A DNA stretch of 33,728 nt from Clostridia bacterium (GCA_017463445.1 JAFTPF010000008.1:1-33728), one strand, 5' to 3'; shown: positions 15,138 to 23,489, numbered from the stretch's first letter. The notes: generated by a model from the letters alone, not told the origin. Numbers and translations are program-made.

Positions 15138-15788
15138 TTATCGGTTCAATTTATTGATATTCTTATTGGAACCGATCAGAGTGACCACATCGCCGTCCAC
15201 AAACTGACGGTCGGGAGCGGGGGAGATATTGATCTTGCCGTTCCCTGCTTCGTTGATGGCGATAATGTTAATGCCGTACTTGCGGCGCAGATCCAGCTCG
15301 ATCATACTCTTTCCCACCCAGGAGGCGGGGACCTTTTCCTCTACGATCGAGTAATCCTCGGAGTAGCGGAGGTATTCGAAGACGTCCTGCTTATCCAGCG
15401 TATGCGCCAGCTTCTCGCCCATATCCCGCTCGGGGAAAACGATGGTGTCTACGCCGATCTTTTCCAGCACGCGGCACTCCAGCTCGGAGCAGGCGCGGGC
15501 GACGACCCGGCGCACACCCATATCCTTGAGCATCATGGTCAGAAGGACGGTATTGTTGATCTGGCCGGGGAAGCTGATGACAGCGGTATCAAAAGAGGAA
15601 ACGCCCGCCTTGCGAAGCACAGATTCGCTCATAGGATCGCCGATGATGGCGTCGGTGGCAATGTCCGCCACCTTGCGCACCGCCTCGTCGTTCTCGTCGA
15701 TGACCATCACCTGATGGCCGCTCTGCTCCAGCGATACTGCCAAGGTCTGTCCGAAGGCGTCCAGCCCGAATATAACGAATGATTTCAT
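15138..15788 (-). CDS. ktrA: KtrA/TrkA-type potassium channel regulatory subunit (RCK)
   Basis: 216 residues. An N-terminal Rossmann RCK domain (MKSFVIFGLDAFGQTLA, VMVIDENDEAVRKVAD, DAIIGDPM) binds nucleotide, and a C-terminal RCK_C domain (~135-216; PASWVGKSMIELDLRRKYG) binds a ligand such as c-di-AMP in KtrA relatives. It forms the cytosolic gating ring for KtrB, encoded 83 bases upstream. The dinucleotide motif reads GLDAFG where GLGxFG is usual, so the middle Gly is Asp. The acidic residue after strand 2 (VIDEN) is kept. A 7-bp hairpin (15828-15846) lies between ktrB and ktrA. Confidence 0.92.
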   Translation of the reverse strand: MKSFVIFGLDAFGQTLAVSLEQSGHQVMVIDENDEAVRKVADIATDAIIGDPMSESVLRKAGVSSFDTAVISFPGQINNTVLLTMMLKDMGVRRVVARACSELECRVLEKIGVDTIVFPERDMGEKLAHTLDKQDVFEYLRYSEDYSIVEEKVPASWVGKSMIELDLRRKYGINIIAINEAGNGKINISPAPDRQFVDGDVVTLIGSNKNINKLNR

Positions 15789-15871
15789 AATTTTTACTCA
15801 CTTTCTGATCTTGATTGTGTATTCCTCCCTGCCGTAAGACGGCAGGCGTTTTGATGGATTCCGCACATCGG

Positions 15872-17374
15872 TCATCCAACCGGGAAATCGGTCTCGGGAT
15901 AGCGGGCGGTGGAAGAGTCGTGGGCGCGGCGCAGTGCAAGCGAGTAGATAACGGTGAGGATGCCTACGCGTCCCATGTACATCAGCAGCACTACCAGCAA
16001 TCTGCCGAAAACGTTCAAGGTCGGGGATAGATTCAGCGAAAGTCCTACCGTGGCGTAAGCCGATACGGTCTCGTACAGCGACTGCATAATGCCTGCTCCG
16101 CATACCGCCGACAGGAGCAGCGATGCGCCGAAGGCACAGCAGATGCCGATCACCGTTACGGTCATCGCCCGCAGGACGGTGTCCTTGGAGATGGTGCGCC
16201 GCATCAGCACGATCCGATCCTTACCGCGGGCGATCTGTCCCACGGCGAGGAAGAGGATGCCGACGGTGCCGATCTTGAGACCGCCCGCCGTAGATCCCGA
16301 GCCGCCGCCAATCAGCATCAGCAGGATGGAAACGCCCTGCCCCGCTTCGGTCATCGTAGAGTTATCGAAGGCAGAGAAGCCTGCCGTTCGAAGGGCGACC
16401 GAATGGAAGAAGGAAGCCCACAGCTTTTGTCCCGTCGGCATTCCCGCAAGGGCGTGGTCCCACTCCAGCACGGCGGTCAGAACGAAGCCGAACAGCAACA
16501 GAATGCCTGAGAACAATAGCACGAAGCGGGTGTAAACGCCCAGTCTGTCCCGTCTGCCGGTGATCTCCGCCGCGGAGCTGCTGCGGATATGCTTTGCCCA
16601 ATGCTTGGTTTTTCCCAGCCGCAAACGACCAAGTAACTGTTGCAGGCGGCAGTGGACCCAATCGAAGAGGTCGCTCCAGACCACAAAGCCGATGCCGCCG
16701 AAGACCACTAGGAAGGACAGCACGCTCATCACCAGCGGATCGTCGGTGAATGCGGTCATGCTGAAGCCGCCGCCGTAATCGCCCAGCACGTCAAAGCCGG
16801 CGTTACAGAAGGCGGAGATCGCGTGAAAGACGCTTTTGTACAGTCCCTCTCCCCAGCCGAAGATGGGAACGAAGCGGATGGCAAGCAGTGCGGCACCCAT
16901 TCCCTCCACGGCAAACGTACCGATCAGGATCCGCCGCATAAAGCCCGTGCTGTTCCCGTCGGCGGAGGAAAGTCCCAGCGCCTCAGTGACCAATCGGTTT
17001 TCCCGTGGAGTGACGGTGCGGCGGACAAGCTTTGACATCAGCACCGCCACCGACATAAAGCCCAGACCGCCTACCTGGATCAACAGGATGATCACCGTCT
17101 GTCCGAACAGCGTCCAATGGCTAAGGGTATCCACTACCACCAGTCCCGTCACGCAGGTAGCACTGGTGGCGGTAAACAGAGCCGCAGTGGGATCGGTAAA
17201 CTCTCCGCTTTTGGCGGAGATCGGAAGCATCAACAGAAGCGTTCCGATGAGAATAATGACCATAAAGCCGATGGCAAGCACCTGTGCGGGCGACATTCGC
17301 CGTCTCACACGGGTAGCGTACGCCGTACCTCGATCCGAGGTCACAAAAGGCCCGGCGGATTGTGACAAACTCAT
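15872..17374 (-). CDS. ktrB: KtrB/TrkH-type potassium transporter
   Basis: 500 residues, a little longer than typical KtrB (~450) owing to a ~30-residue basic N-terminal extension. The four M1-P-M2 repeats are recognisable by their pore loops: LFTATSATCVTGL, VFHAISAFCNAGFD, FHSVALRTAGFSAFD and LYETVSAYATVGLSLN, each with the filter Gly. It forms the membrane K+ (Na+-coupled) uptake pore and works with the KtrA ring encoded next. The start is supported by GAGG nine bases upstream. The GNAT gene ends 27 bases before, suggesting one operon GNAT-ktrB-ktrA. Confidence 0.95.
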   Translation of the reverse strand: MSLSQSAGPFVTSDRGTAYATRVRRRMSPAQVLAIGFMVIILIGTLLLMLPISAKSGEFTDPTAALFTATSATCVTGLVVVDTLSHWTLFGQTVIILLIQVGGLGFMSVAVLMSKLVRRTVTPRENRLVTEALGLSSADGNSTGFMRRILIGTFAVEGMGAALLAIRFVPIFGWGEGLYKSVFHAISAFCNAGFDVLGDYGGGFSMTAFTDDPLVMSVLSFLVVFGGIGFVVWSDLFDWVHCRLQQLLGRLRLGKTKHWAKHIRSSSAAEITGRRDRLGVYTRFVLLFSGILLLFGFVLTAVLEWDHALAGMPTGQKLWASFFHSVALRTAGFSAFDNSTMTEAGQGVSILLMLIGGGSGSTAGGLKIGTVGILFLAVGQIARGKDRIVLMRRTISKDTVLRAMTVTVIGICCAFGASLLLSAVCGAGIMQSLYETVSAYATVGLSLNLSPTLNVFGRLLVVLLMYMGRVGILTVIYSLALRRAHDSSTARYPETDFPVG

Positions 17375-17401
17375 ATTTATACCTCAAAATTCACAGTCAG
17401 A

Positions 17402-18016
17402 TCAGAAGCGGACCGCCGCGGCTTCTCCGCCGGCACGCCGACTGAGATAATCCTCCCTCAGCAGAGCGCAAACGCCGATGTCCCGATAGCGCCCCTTGAC
17501 CAGCATAGAGCCGCGCCACACCCCTTCGAAGGTAAGCCCGCAGCGCTCCATCACCCGTCGGGAGGGGGAATTCTCTACCATATATCGCCCTTCGATGCGA
17601 TGCAGCTCCAGCTTTTCGAAGCCGAAAGCGATAACGGCACCCACCGCCTCGGTGGCGTATCCTCTGCCGTGGTAGTCGGGGTTCAGCACATAGCCCACCT
17701 CGCCCAGATGATGCTGTTCGGCAAGGCGGGTGAATCCGCAGGTGCCGATCATCCTGCCCGAGGCTTTCTCTACGATCGCCCAATCGAAAAACTGCCCCTT
17801 ACGGTAGAATCTGCCGATCATGGCAAGATAGGAGCGGGTATATTCGACCGAAGGGTGCGGATGCCACAAGAGATAGCGGGTGGTATCGATACGCTTGGCG
17901 TAGTCGAACATATCGGCGGCATCCCCGGTCTCCATAGGACGCAGGATGAGCCGCTCAGTCTCCAGCCTCGGAAGAAAAGCGGGGGTTCGCCGTCTGCCAA
18001 ACAACCGATCGATCAT
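17402..18016 (-). CDS. GNAT-family N-acetyltransferase (RimJ/RimL-like)
   Basis: 204 residues. LETERLILRPMETGDAADMF is the classic start of the RimJ/RimL-type GNAT fold, GEVGYVLNPDYHGRGYATEA holds the acetyl-CoA pyrophosphate-binding loop (HGRGYA), and NSPSRRVMERCGLTFEG is the conserved helix alpha-4 region. It transfers acetyl from acetyl-CoA to an amine, often a protein N-terminus or small molecule; the substrate is unknown. GGGAGGA lies upstream of the ATG. It is the first gene of the ktr transcript, though a role in K+ transport is not implied. Confidence 0.9.
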   Translation of the reverse strand: MIDRLFGRRRTPAFLPRLETERLILRPMETGDAADMFDYAKRIDTTRYLLWHPHPSVEYTRSYLAMIGRFYRKGQFFDWAIVEKASGRMIGTCGFTRLAEQHHLGEVGYVLNPDYHGRGYATEAVGAVIAFGFEKLELHRIEGRYMVENSPSRRVMERCGLTFEGVWRGSMLVKGRYRDIGVCALLREDYLSRRAGGEAAAVRF

Positions 18017-18057
18017 AATACATCCTCCCTACCTTCCTCAATGGTATCGTATAGTTC

Positions 18058-18086
18058 AGTATATCACTTTTTCGTGAATAATGCAA
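18058..18086 (-). promoter_or_regulatory. Promoter of the GNAT-ktrB-ktrA operon
   Basis: Minus strand: -35 TTGCAT (18086-18081), 17-nt spacer, -10 TATACT (18063-18058). It diverges from the plus-strand promoter at 18116-18144; an ATCCG/CGGAT hairpin with a T7 loop (18092-18110) lies between them. Confidence 0.8.
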
Positions 18087-18115
18087 TATTCATCCGACTT
18101 TTTTTCGGATAAATC

Positions 18116-18144
18116 TTGCAAAATCTTTATTTGTGTGCTACAAT
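18116..18144 (+). promoter_or_regulatory. Promoter of the small membrane-protein gene
   Basis: -35 TTGCAA (18116-18121), 17-nt spacer, -10 TACAAT (18139-18144) with extended TGC before it. Confidence 0.75.
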
Positions 18145-18229
18145 AATAGGTAGTCTGCGGAAATGGCGGCATCATATCCTGTTTTTCGCCTTCATATAGT
18201 GGTAGAAACTCTAAAAAGGAGCGTCTGCC

Positions 18230-18739
18230 ATGAAAGTCTCCCGCCTTACCGCCCTGCGGCGCACCCTGCGTCTGGCGGATCCCCTGCCCACGCTGATCGT
18301 TGGCTATCTCTTCGGGCTGATCACCGCAGCAGGTGCAGTCCGATCCGATTTCGTCGGGGTCAGTGTCGCGCTGACCGCGCGCTCTCCCCTGCCCGCACTG
18401 AACGCGATGCTCGCCTGCGAGCTTCCCATCGTCCTTGCCGCGCTCTTTGCAGGCACCACCCGCTTTCCGATCTTGTGCAAGGTCCCCGTCTTCTATCGAA
18501 GCCTGCTGTGGGGATTTGGCAGTTTGTGCTTTTATCTGAGCGCCGGACAAAGTCTTCTCTATTTCCGTTACGTCCTTGCCACGGGCGCGACGCTGTTGCC
18601 GCTTTGCTGTCTGGCGCGGCTGTCATCGGAGCTTGCAAGCGCGTCACAAACGCCCGCAGGCCCCCGACTCTTCGATCATTTCGGCAGGTGCCTTTTCTAT
18701 CTGGGGCTGATCCTGCTGACCCTTCCCCTCAGGCTGTAA
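18230..18739 (+). CDS. Unrecognised small integral membrane protein
   Basis: 169 residues; the RBS AAAAAGGAG about nine bases upstream and the promoter at 18116-18144 support this frame over an overlapping one. Hydrophobic segments fall at about 20-40 (PTLIVGYLFGLITAAGAV), 58-75, 85-105, 112-130 and 150-168. The layout, a helix pair then FAGTTRF and an aromatic segment, is faintly like SpoIIM-type sporulation membrane proteins, but I see no decisive motif and leave the function open. The next gene starts 82 bases downstream with no clear promoter of its own. Confidence 0.6.
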   Translation: MKVSRLTALRRTLRLADPLPTLIVGYLFGLITAAGAVRSDFVGVSVALTARSPLPALNAMLACELPIVLAALFAGTTRFPILCKVPVFYRSLLWGFGSLCFYLSAGQSLLYFRYVLATGATLLPLCCLARLSSELASASQTPAGPRLFDHFGRCLFYLGLILLTLPLRL

Positions 18740-18821
18740 TAGGGGAAGCACCATCGGTACCGACAACGCTCCCTCGGGGAGATCATCTATCGACTGCAAT
18801 GCAGTCAAGGAGGTTTGAAAT

Positions 18822-19868
18822 TTGAGCAAATACGATGAGCGTCCGCGGCTGGACGATCTGGAAGAGAAGCCTGTCAAAAAGAAGAAAAAGTTTAATATTT
18901 TCGATATTTTATACGGCAAAGATAAGGTGGAGGACGATCCCGGCGATCGGGACGCGCCCCGTAATTTCGCCTTCTTCTTCAAGCTGACCGGGCGGAATAT
19001 GCGCCGTCTCTTCAGCCTGAATCTGCTGTTGGTCTTCGCCAATTTCCCCATTTTTCTGGTTCTGCTTGCCACCAGCCAGAATCTGCACGACACCGCACTG
19101 GCCCCCGCCTCCGCGCTGGCGGCTCCCCTGTACGGCGCATCCTATTTCGGTGCCGCCTCTCCTGCATCTGCCGCTATGTTCGGTCTGCACGGCGTCACCA
19201 CCCCCGTCGCCTATTGGACCCCTCTTGCGCTGACCGTTTTGATCGTCGGTCTGGTGCTTCTGCTGTTCACCTTCGGTCTGTCGGTCATCGGCGTGACCTA
19301 TATTATGCGGAATATCGTCCGCGGTGAGATGGTCTTCATGTGGCAGGACTTTATTTACGCCATCAAGCGAAACCTCAAACAGGGTCTGATCCTGGGCTTC
19401 TTAGACTTCCTTTTCACCTTCCTGCTGTGCTACGACATTTACTTCTTCTATCTAAACTTCGGCGGCGGCACCTGGTCGGTAGTAGGCTTCTGGGCGAGCC
19501 TTGTGATCTTCTTCTTCTACTTCATCATGCGCTTCTACACCTACCTGCAGGCGCTGACCTTTGACCTGACCATCAAGAAGATCTTCAAAAACTCCCTGAT
19601 CTTCGCGATTTTGGGTATGAAGCGGAATCTGATGGCCCTCTTGGGTATGATCTGTGTGCTGATCCTCAATCTGATGATCCTGCAGGTGCTGACGCCCGTG
19701 GGCATTCTGCTCCCCCTGCTGATCACGGTGGCGCTGATGACCTTTATGGCCAACTACGCCGCGTGGCCGGTGGTGAAGCGCTTTATGATCGATCCATATG
19801 AGAAGGCACGGAGCGCAGAAGAGGAGGAAGACGAAGAGGATGGGGACGCCGAAGCCGATCCCGCCTGA
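18822..19868 (+). CDS. DUF624 (YesL-like) membrane protein
   Basis: 348 residues from a TTG start with AAGGAGG (18807-18813) eight bases upstream. A charged N-terminus (VKKKKKFNIFDILYGKDK) leads to five to six membrane segments. LTGRNMRRLFSLNLLLVFANFPIF, the amphipathic GVTYIMRNIVRGEMVFMWQDF and FYFIMRFYTYLQALTFDLTI match the DUF624/YesL pattern of Firmicutes, known from loci for sugar uptake and degradation, though its role is unproven. The tail is a ~20-residue acidic run (EEEEDEEDGDAE). A palindrome GACTGCA-A-TGCAGTC (18792-18806) lies just before the RBS. Confidence 0.75.
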   Translation: MSKYDERPRLDDLEEKPVKKKKKFNIFDILYGKDKVEDDPGDRDAPRNFAFFFKLTGRNMRRLFSLNLLLVFANFPIFLVLLATSQNLHDTALAPASALAAPLYGASYFGAASPASAAMFGLHGVTTPVAYWTPLALTVLIVGLVLLLFTFGLSVIGVTYIMRNIVRGEMVFMWQDFIYAIKRNLKQGLILGFLDFLFTFLLCYDIYFFYLNFGGGTWSVVGFWASLVIFFFYFIMRFYTYLQALTFDLTIKKIFKNSLIFAILGMKRNLMALLGMICVLILNLMILQVLTPVGILLPLLITVALMTFMANYAAWPVVKRFMIDPYEKARSAEEEEDEEDGDAEADPA

Positions 19869-19946
19869 CCGTCATCGGTTTTTACCGCAAAATTATGTAC
19901 AAATAGTAAATTTAGAGGATTCCCTCTTCCATTTTGTGAAGTTTTG

Positions 19947-19955
19947 TGGTATAAA
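19947..19955 (+). promoter_or_regulatory. Extended -10 promoter of the trigger-factor-like lipoprotein gene
   Basis: TGGTATAAA: TG, one base, then TATAAA (19950-19955). No good -35 is present at 17 nt, so it would depend on the extended -10. The leader would be ~86 nt. Confidence 0.5.
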
Positions 19956-20047
19956 TATAAACAGTTTACGCTGTGGTGTTGTGGCGCTGCACGCTGCACA
20001 AACACGGCAATAATATTAATGTACAAAATCAAAGGAGCACTATCCAA

Positions 20048-21670
20048 ATGAAACGCACAATTGCTATGGCGACTGCCGCTATGCTGTTGCTGACCTCCCT
20101 CGTCGGTTGCGGCAGTGCATACGACAATCCTGAAAAGTATCTGACCCTTCCCGATCTGTCCACCATCACCATCAGCCAGGCTGACATCGATGCCGACAAG
20201 AAAGAGACCATCGACGCTCTGCTGGAGGAAAACCGTAAGGGAGACTACAAAAAGGTCGACGGTGTCGCTCAGAAGGGCGACCAGGTCAACATCGACTACG
20301 AGGGTAAGCCCACCGACAGCACTTTGCAGCTGGCCGATACTACCATTGCAGGTATGAAGGCCGAGGGTTCCGATCTGGTACTGGGTTCCAATTCCTTTAT
20401 CGGCGCATACACCAAGGACGGTAAAGAAACCCACAAGGGCTTCGAAGATCAGCTGATCGGCAAGAAGGCCGGCGATAAGGTAGACGTAAAGGTCAAGTTC
20501 CCCGACGATTACGACACCGCAGAGCTGCAGGGCGTTGAGGTCATCTTCGCCGTTACCGTCAACACCGTATCCCGTCTGACCGTCGACGACGACACGCTGA
20601 TCAAGGTAGACTACGAGTTCGAGCTGAAGGAAGACGAGCCCACTACCAGTGAGCCCACTACCAGTGAGCCTACTACCAGCGAGCCCACTACCGGCGAGCC
20701 CGACACCGCTCCCGTCACCGGCGAGGAAGAAAGCACTCCCTCCGCAGCATCCGAGGGCGCTGCTACTACCACCGGCTCCAACAGCACCGCCACTCCCGAA
20801 CTGGGCGAGGGTGAGGACGATGAAAAAGAAGATGCTGCTGATTTTGACAGCCTCTTCAAGAGCGGCACCTTCAACATCGATTATGTAAAAGACGCTGACG
20901 ACACCAAATTCAACGATGTCTTCAAGATCGCCGATTTCCGCGATGCTTTCACCGGCAAGCACCTGTACGACGTGGTGACCAAGGAAGTCGTCGTTCCTAC
21001 CGACGTTGCCGAGAAGTATAAGGATTTCGCAGGCAAGACCGTTTCCATCACCTTCACTATCTCCTCCGCTACCATCCTGCCCGAGTACAACGACGAGCTG
21101 ATCAAGACCGCAACCGCTGAAGAATATACCACCGTTGCCGCTTACGAAGCAGATCTGCTCGAGAGCATCAAGATCGAGTTGGCTCTGAAAGCAGTGGAAG
21201 AAGCTGCCGTATACTCCGGCTATCCCAAGGAAGAGGCTGAGGAGCTGTATGAGGAATACGTGGATCAGCTGATCAGCGAGAAGCTCTACTCCGCCATCGG
21301 AAAGACCCTGGATCAGGCTACCTCCGCTGAGCTGAAGGCCAACATCGACGACGCCACCTACCAGGAGATCTACGCTACCGCCGCATCCTACTCTATCTCC
21401 TCCGTCAAGAGCCGTCTTTTGATCGAGTATCTGTGCAACGTGCTGAACGTTGAACTGTCCGACAAGGAATACGACGCGAAGCTGGCTGAGTCCTTCAACG
21501 ATTACAAGGCCGATTACTACACTCAGTACTACTATTCCTACTACTACGGCGTGACCTTTGCCGACGCAGGGGATATGGAAGACTATATGGGTAAGGATTC
21601 TCTGGAGCTCCAGTTCAGATCCGACAAGATGTCCGAGGCTCTGATTAAGGTCATCAAGATCACCGAATAA
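20048..21670 (+). CDS. Trigger-factor-like lipoprotein with FKBP-type prolyl isomerase domain
   Basis: 540 residues from ATG 20048 (AAAGGAG upstream), with a lipoprotein signal ending LVGC (Cys21). Residues ~75-185 form a trigger-factor-type FKBP domain (GDQVNIDYEGKPTDS, LVLGSNSFI, GFEDQLIGKKAGDK, VKFPDDYDTAELQG). A disordered linker (~195-255) with four TTSEP repeats follows, then a C-terminal helical trigger-factor-like region (~345-540; LPEYNDELIKTAT, then YPKEEAEELYEEYVDQLI). Ribosome-binding residues of cytosolic trigger factor are absent. It likely acts as a foldase for exported proteins at the membrane's outer face, as PrsA does. A Tyr-rich patch (YYTQYYYSYYYG) lies near the end. Codon bias suggests strong expression. 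Confidence 0.85.
   Translation: MKRTIAMATAAMLLLTSLVGCGSAYDNPEKYLTLPDLSTITISQADIDADKKETIDALLEENRKGDYKKVDGVAQKGDQVNIDYEGKPTDSTLQLADTTIAGMKAEGSDLVLGSNSFIGAYTKDGKETHKGFEDQLIGKKAGDKVDVKVKFPDDYDTAELQGVEVIFAVTVNTVSRLTVDDDTLIKVDYEFELKEDEPTTSEPTTSEPTTSEPTTGEPDTAPVTGEEESTPSAASEGAATTTGSNSTATPELGEGEDDEKEDAADFDSLFKSGTFNIDYVKDADDTKFNDVFKIADFRDAFTGKHLYDVVTKEVVVPTDVAEKYKDFAGKTVSITFTISSATILPEYNDELIKTATAEEYTTVAAYEADLLESIKIELALKAVEEAAVYSGYPKEEAEELYEEYVDQLISEKLYSAIGKTLDQATSAELKANIDDATYQEIYATAASYSISSVKSRLLIEYLCNVLNVELSDKEYDAKLAESFNDYKADYYTQYYYSYYYGVTFADAGDMEDYMGKDSLELQFRSDKMSEALIKVIKITE
20636..20695 (+). repeat. 15-bp tandem repeat (four copies) inside the lipoprotein gene
   Basis: Four in-frame copies of GAGCCCACTACCAGT with few changes, encoding EPTTS units in the disordered linker. 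In-frame length means copy-number changes would alter linker length without breaking the gene. Confidence 0.9.
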
Positions 21671-21681
21671 TCTGCAAATAC

Positions 21682-21713
21682 AAAAATCCCACCGCAACGC
21701 GGTGGGATTTTTT
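21682..21713. terminator. Terminator after the trigger-factor-like gene (facing the ABC operon end)
   Basis: Stem AATCCCACCGC/GCGGTGGGATT with a 3-base loop (21696-21698), A-run on the left and TTTTTT on the right. It can serve both the plus-strand lipoprotein gene and the converging minus-strand ABC operon. Confidence 0.9.
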
Positions 21714-21723
21714 CGGTGGCGGG

Positions 21724-22545
21724 TTACGCCAGGTTCAGTTTGTTTTGCAGCAGATGCTTGTTGATCTGATGACAAGCGACTGTAAAGCCGCCGTAGAGAA
21801 GCGCGTTGATGAAGTAGTAGAGGATCATTGCCGATTCGTAAGAGCCAACGAGATATTCAAAATTAAACGACATCATGATCGCTTCCATAAGTCCGCCAAT
21901 CAACACATCCGCACCGAAGTAGAGCGCTACGCCGACCAGAGCCTTGTGCTTGCTTGCCAGGATCCCACCGTAGGTAATGCACAGATAGATCAGTGCCAGC
22001 TGGGAGAGCATGGTTGCCAGAGAGCTGAAGAGCGCTGCCAGATTGCCGAGAATCACGTTAGCTACCGACGAATAGGGCAAGATGAAAAAGACTGCGATAT
22101 CCTTCAACAGCGCCCCGACCGTGTAGTCATCGGAGGAATACACCAGAATGGAGGGAATGGAGATGATAGCGGCATTCACAATCATCACCGCCGCGGCAAT
22201 GATCATCCAGATGCTACCGCTGATCATTTTCGCGTTCAGGGTCTGTTTTGCGGTTGCGGGCAGGGTGAAGGTCAGATAGGCTTCGTCGGTCACTATTTTG
22301 CGGTAATAGTAGATCGCTACCGAGAAAACGATGGCAACCGGGCTGACGAATGCGCCCAGCAGCGTAAGCCCCATCACCAAGCCAAGTCCCATTGCAGACA
22401 GTGCGGAAGAAGCCTCGTAGCTTACCAACCCTTCGATCACCAGCGAAATGGAGCTGACTACCGCGCATCCCAGCGAGATCAAGATCAGCAATATATAGGT
22501 GCGCTTTTGGTTTTTCATATCCTGAGAGATCAGTTTGCGTAACAT
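21724..22545 (-). CDS. ABC-2-type transporter permease
   Basis: 273 residues with six hydrophobic segments, starting MLRKLISQDMKNQKRTYILL, a cytoplasmic lead-in typical of ABC-2 permeases. YYYRKIVTDEAYLTFTLPAT matches the conserved coupling-helix block (DEAYLTFTLP) of permeases in Firmicutes exporters. It overlaps the ATPase gene by 16 bases, with its RBS GGGAGGTG inside that gene, so the two are coupled. The substrate is unknown. Confidence 0.88.
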   Translation of the reverse strand: MLRKLISQDMKNQKRTYILLILISLGCAVVSSISLVIEGLVSYEASSALSAMGLGLVMGLTLLGAFVSPVAIVFSVAIYYYRKIVTDEAYLTFTLPATAKQTLNAKMISGSIWMIIAAAVMIVNAAIISIPSILVYSSDDYTVGALLKDIAVFFILPYSSVANVILGNLAALFSSLATMLSQLALIYLCITYGGILASKHKALVGVALYFGADVLIGGLMEAIMMSFNFEYLVGSYESAMILYYFINALLYGGFTVACHQINKHLLQNKLNLA

Positions 22546-23240
22546 CTGAACACCTCCCGGAAGAATTCATCAAGGGTCTGCCCACGCATCTCGCGCACGG
22601 CAGACACACGGTCACGGCAGATCACCCTGCCATCCCGTATAAAGAGGAAGGAGTCCAGCACATTCTCCACATCGCTGATCAAGTGCGTGGAAAGCAGGAT
22701 GGTACTCTCCGAATCGTAATTTCGCAGGATGGTGGACAGGATGTAGTCCCGCGCCGCGGGGTCCACGCCGGCGATCGGCTCATCCAAAAGATAGAGCTTC
22801 GCTCTCCGCGCCATTACCAGAACCAGCTGGACCTTTTCGCGGGTTCCCTTGGACAGCACCTTGATCTTGGCATCGGTGGGAACCGACAGCAGACGAAGCA
22901 TCTCCTCTGCCCGCGCCCTGTCAAAATCGGCGTAGAAGGTGGAGAACAGATTCAGACATTCGGCCACACGCATCGTGGGAGAAAGATAGGTACGTTCCGG
23001 CAGATAGGAAACGATCGCCTTGGTAGCGGCGCCGATCCGCATACCGTTTACCGCGATCTCGCCGTAGGTCGGTGTCAGCAGACCTGCCGTCAGCTTTAAG
23101 AGGGTGGTCTTTCCGCTTCCGTTGGGTCCGAGAAGTCCGATGATCTCCCCTTTGGGCAGCTCCATCGTCAGATCATTCAACGCAAGCGCTCCCTTGTCGT
23201 ACCGTTTGCTGAGATGACTGCATTGTAAGATGGGTTCCAT
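22530..23240 (-). CDS. ABC transporter ATP-binding protein
   Basis: 236 residues from ATG 23240, chosen because AAAGGAG lies seven bases upstream and MEPILQCSHLSKRY starts like the family. Walker A GPNGSGKTT, signature LSKGTREKVQL (variant common in ABC-2 exporters), Walker B LYLLDEPIAGVDPAARD, and the switch His in STHLI. It powers the permease encoded next. Its short leader holds a palindrome at the predicted transcription start, suggesting local repression by a regulator not encoded nearby. Confidence 0.95.
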   Translation of the reverse strand: MEPILQCSHLSKRYDKGALALNDLTMELPKGEIIGLLGPNGSGKTTLLKLTAGLLTPTYGEIAVNGMRIGAATKAIVSYLPERTYLSPTMRVAECLNLFSTFYADFDRARAEEMLRLLSVPTDAKIKVLSKGTREKVQLVLVMARRAKLYLLDEPIAGVDPAARDYILSTILRNYDSESTILLSTHLISDVENVLDSFLFIRDGRVICRDRVSAVREMRGQTLDEFFREVFRCYAN

Positions 23241-23295
23241 GTAGCAACTCCTTTGCATATTGATGTGCGCCCGGCTGTTACCGCGGCACCGGCTT

Positions 23296-23310
23296 GAACA
23301 GTGTCTGTTC
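23296..23310. promoter_or_regulatory. Candidate operator of the ABC operon
   Basis: Perfect palindrome GAACAG-TGT-CTGTTC, beginning about 7 bases downstream of the ABC-operon -10 box, at the expected transcription start. The spacing (GAAC-N7-GTTC) excludes a Gram-positive LexA box (GAAC-N4-GTTC). Confidence 0.5.
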
Positions 23311-23316
23311 ATTTAA

Positions 23317-23345
23317 ATTATAACACGCTATACAAAAACCGTCAA
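23317..23345 (-). promoter_or_regulatory. Promoter of the ABC exporter operon
   Basis: Minus strand: -35 TTGACG (23345-23340), 17-nt spacer, -10 TATAAT (23322-23317). It is divergent from the arginine promoters. Confidence 0.88.
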
Positions 23346-23376
23346 TAGCTTTTCAAAATTTTCTGCAAAAAACATA

Positions 23377-23405
23377 TTGCATTTTTGCTATATTTATAGT
23401 ATAAT
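23377..23405 (+). promoter_or_regulatory. Upstream arginine-cluster promoter P1
   Basis: -35 TTGCAT (23377-23382), 17-nt spacer, -10 TATAAT (23400-23405). It drives transcription through a small reading frame and a hairpin toward argG. The gene-free region 23241-23559 holds the divergent ABC promoter and its operator, P1, the small ORF, P2 and the ARG box. Confidence 0.7.
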
Positions 23406-23419
23406 GAGGAGAAAGAAAT

Positions 23420-23452
23420 ATGGACTCGTCCGAAGGGTTTGTTAATATATGA
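23420..23452 (+). CDS. Possible 10-codon leader peptide upstream of argG
   Basis: ATG with GAGGAG (23406-23411) eight bases upstream encodes MDSSEGFVNI then TGA. It overlaps a 7-bp hairpin (GTTTGTT 23437-23443 with AACAAAC 23452-23458). However, GAGGAG directly abuts the P1 -10 box, so P1 transcripts starting near 23412 would lack the RBS. The peptide has no Arg codon, so classical arginine attenuation is not indicated. It may be fortuitous. Confidence 0.2.
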   Translation: MDSSEGFVNI

Positions 23453-23489
23453 ACAAACTGTTAATGTTGCGTTTTTTTGCAAAAACCAC

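Noticed and set aside
18163-18825. 220-codon plus-strand frame overlapping the small membrane-protein gene
   Set aside because: Arg/Ser/Pro-rich shadow translation; the alternative frame at 18230 has an RBS and membrane segments.
20636-20695. CRISPR-like array
   Set aside because: The 15-bp units are contiguous, coding and in frame; there are no spacers.
23296-23310. LexA/DinR SOS box at the ABC promoter
   Set aside because: Half-sites GAAC and GTTC are separated by 7 bases, not 4.
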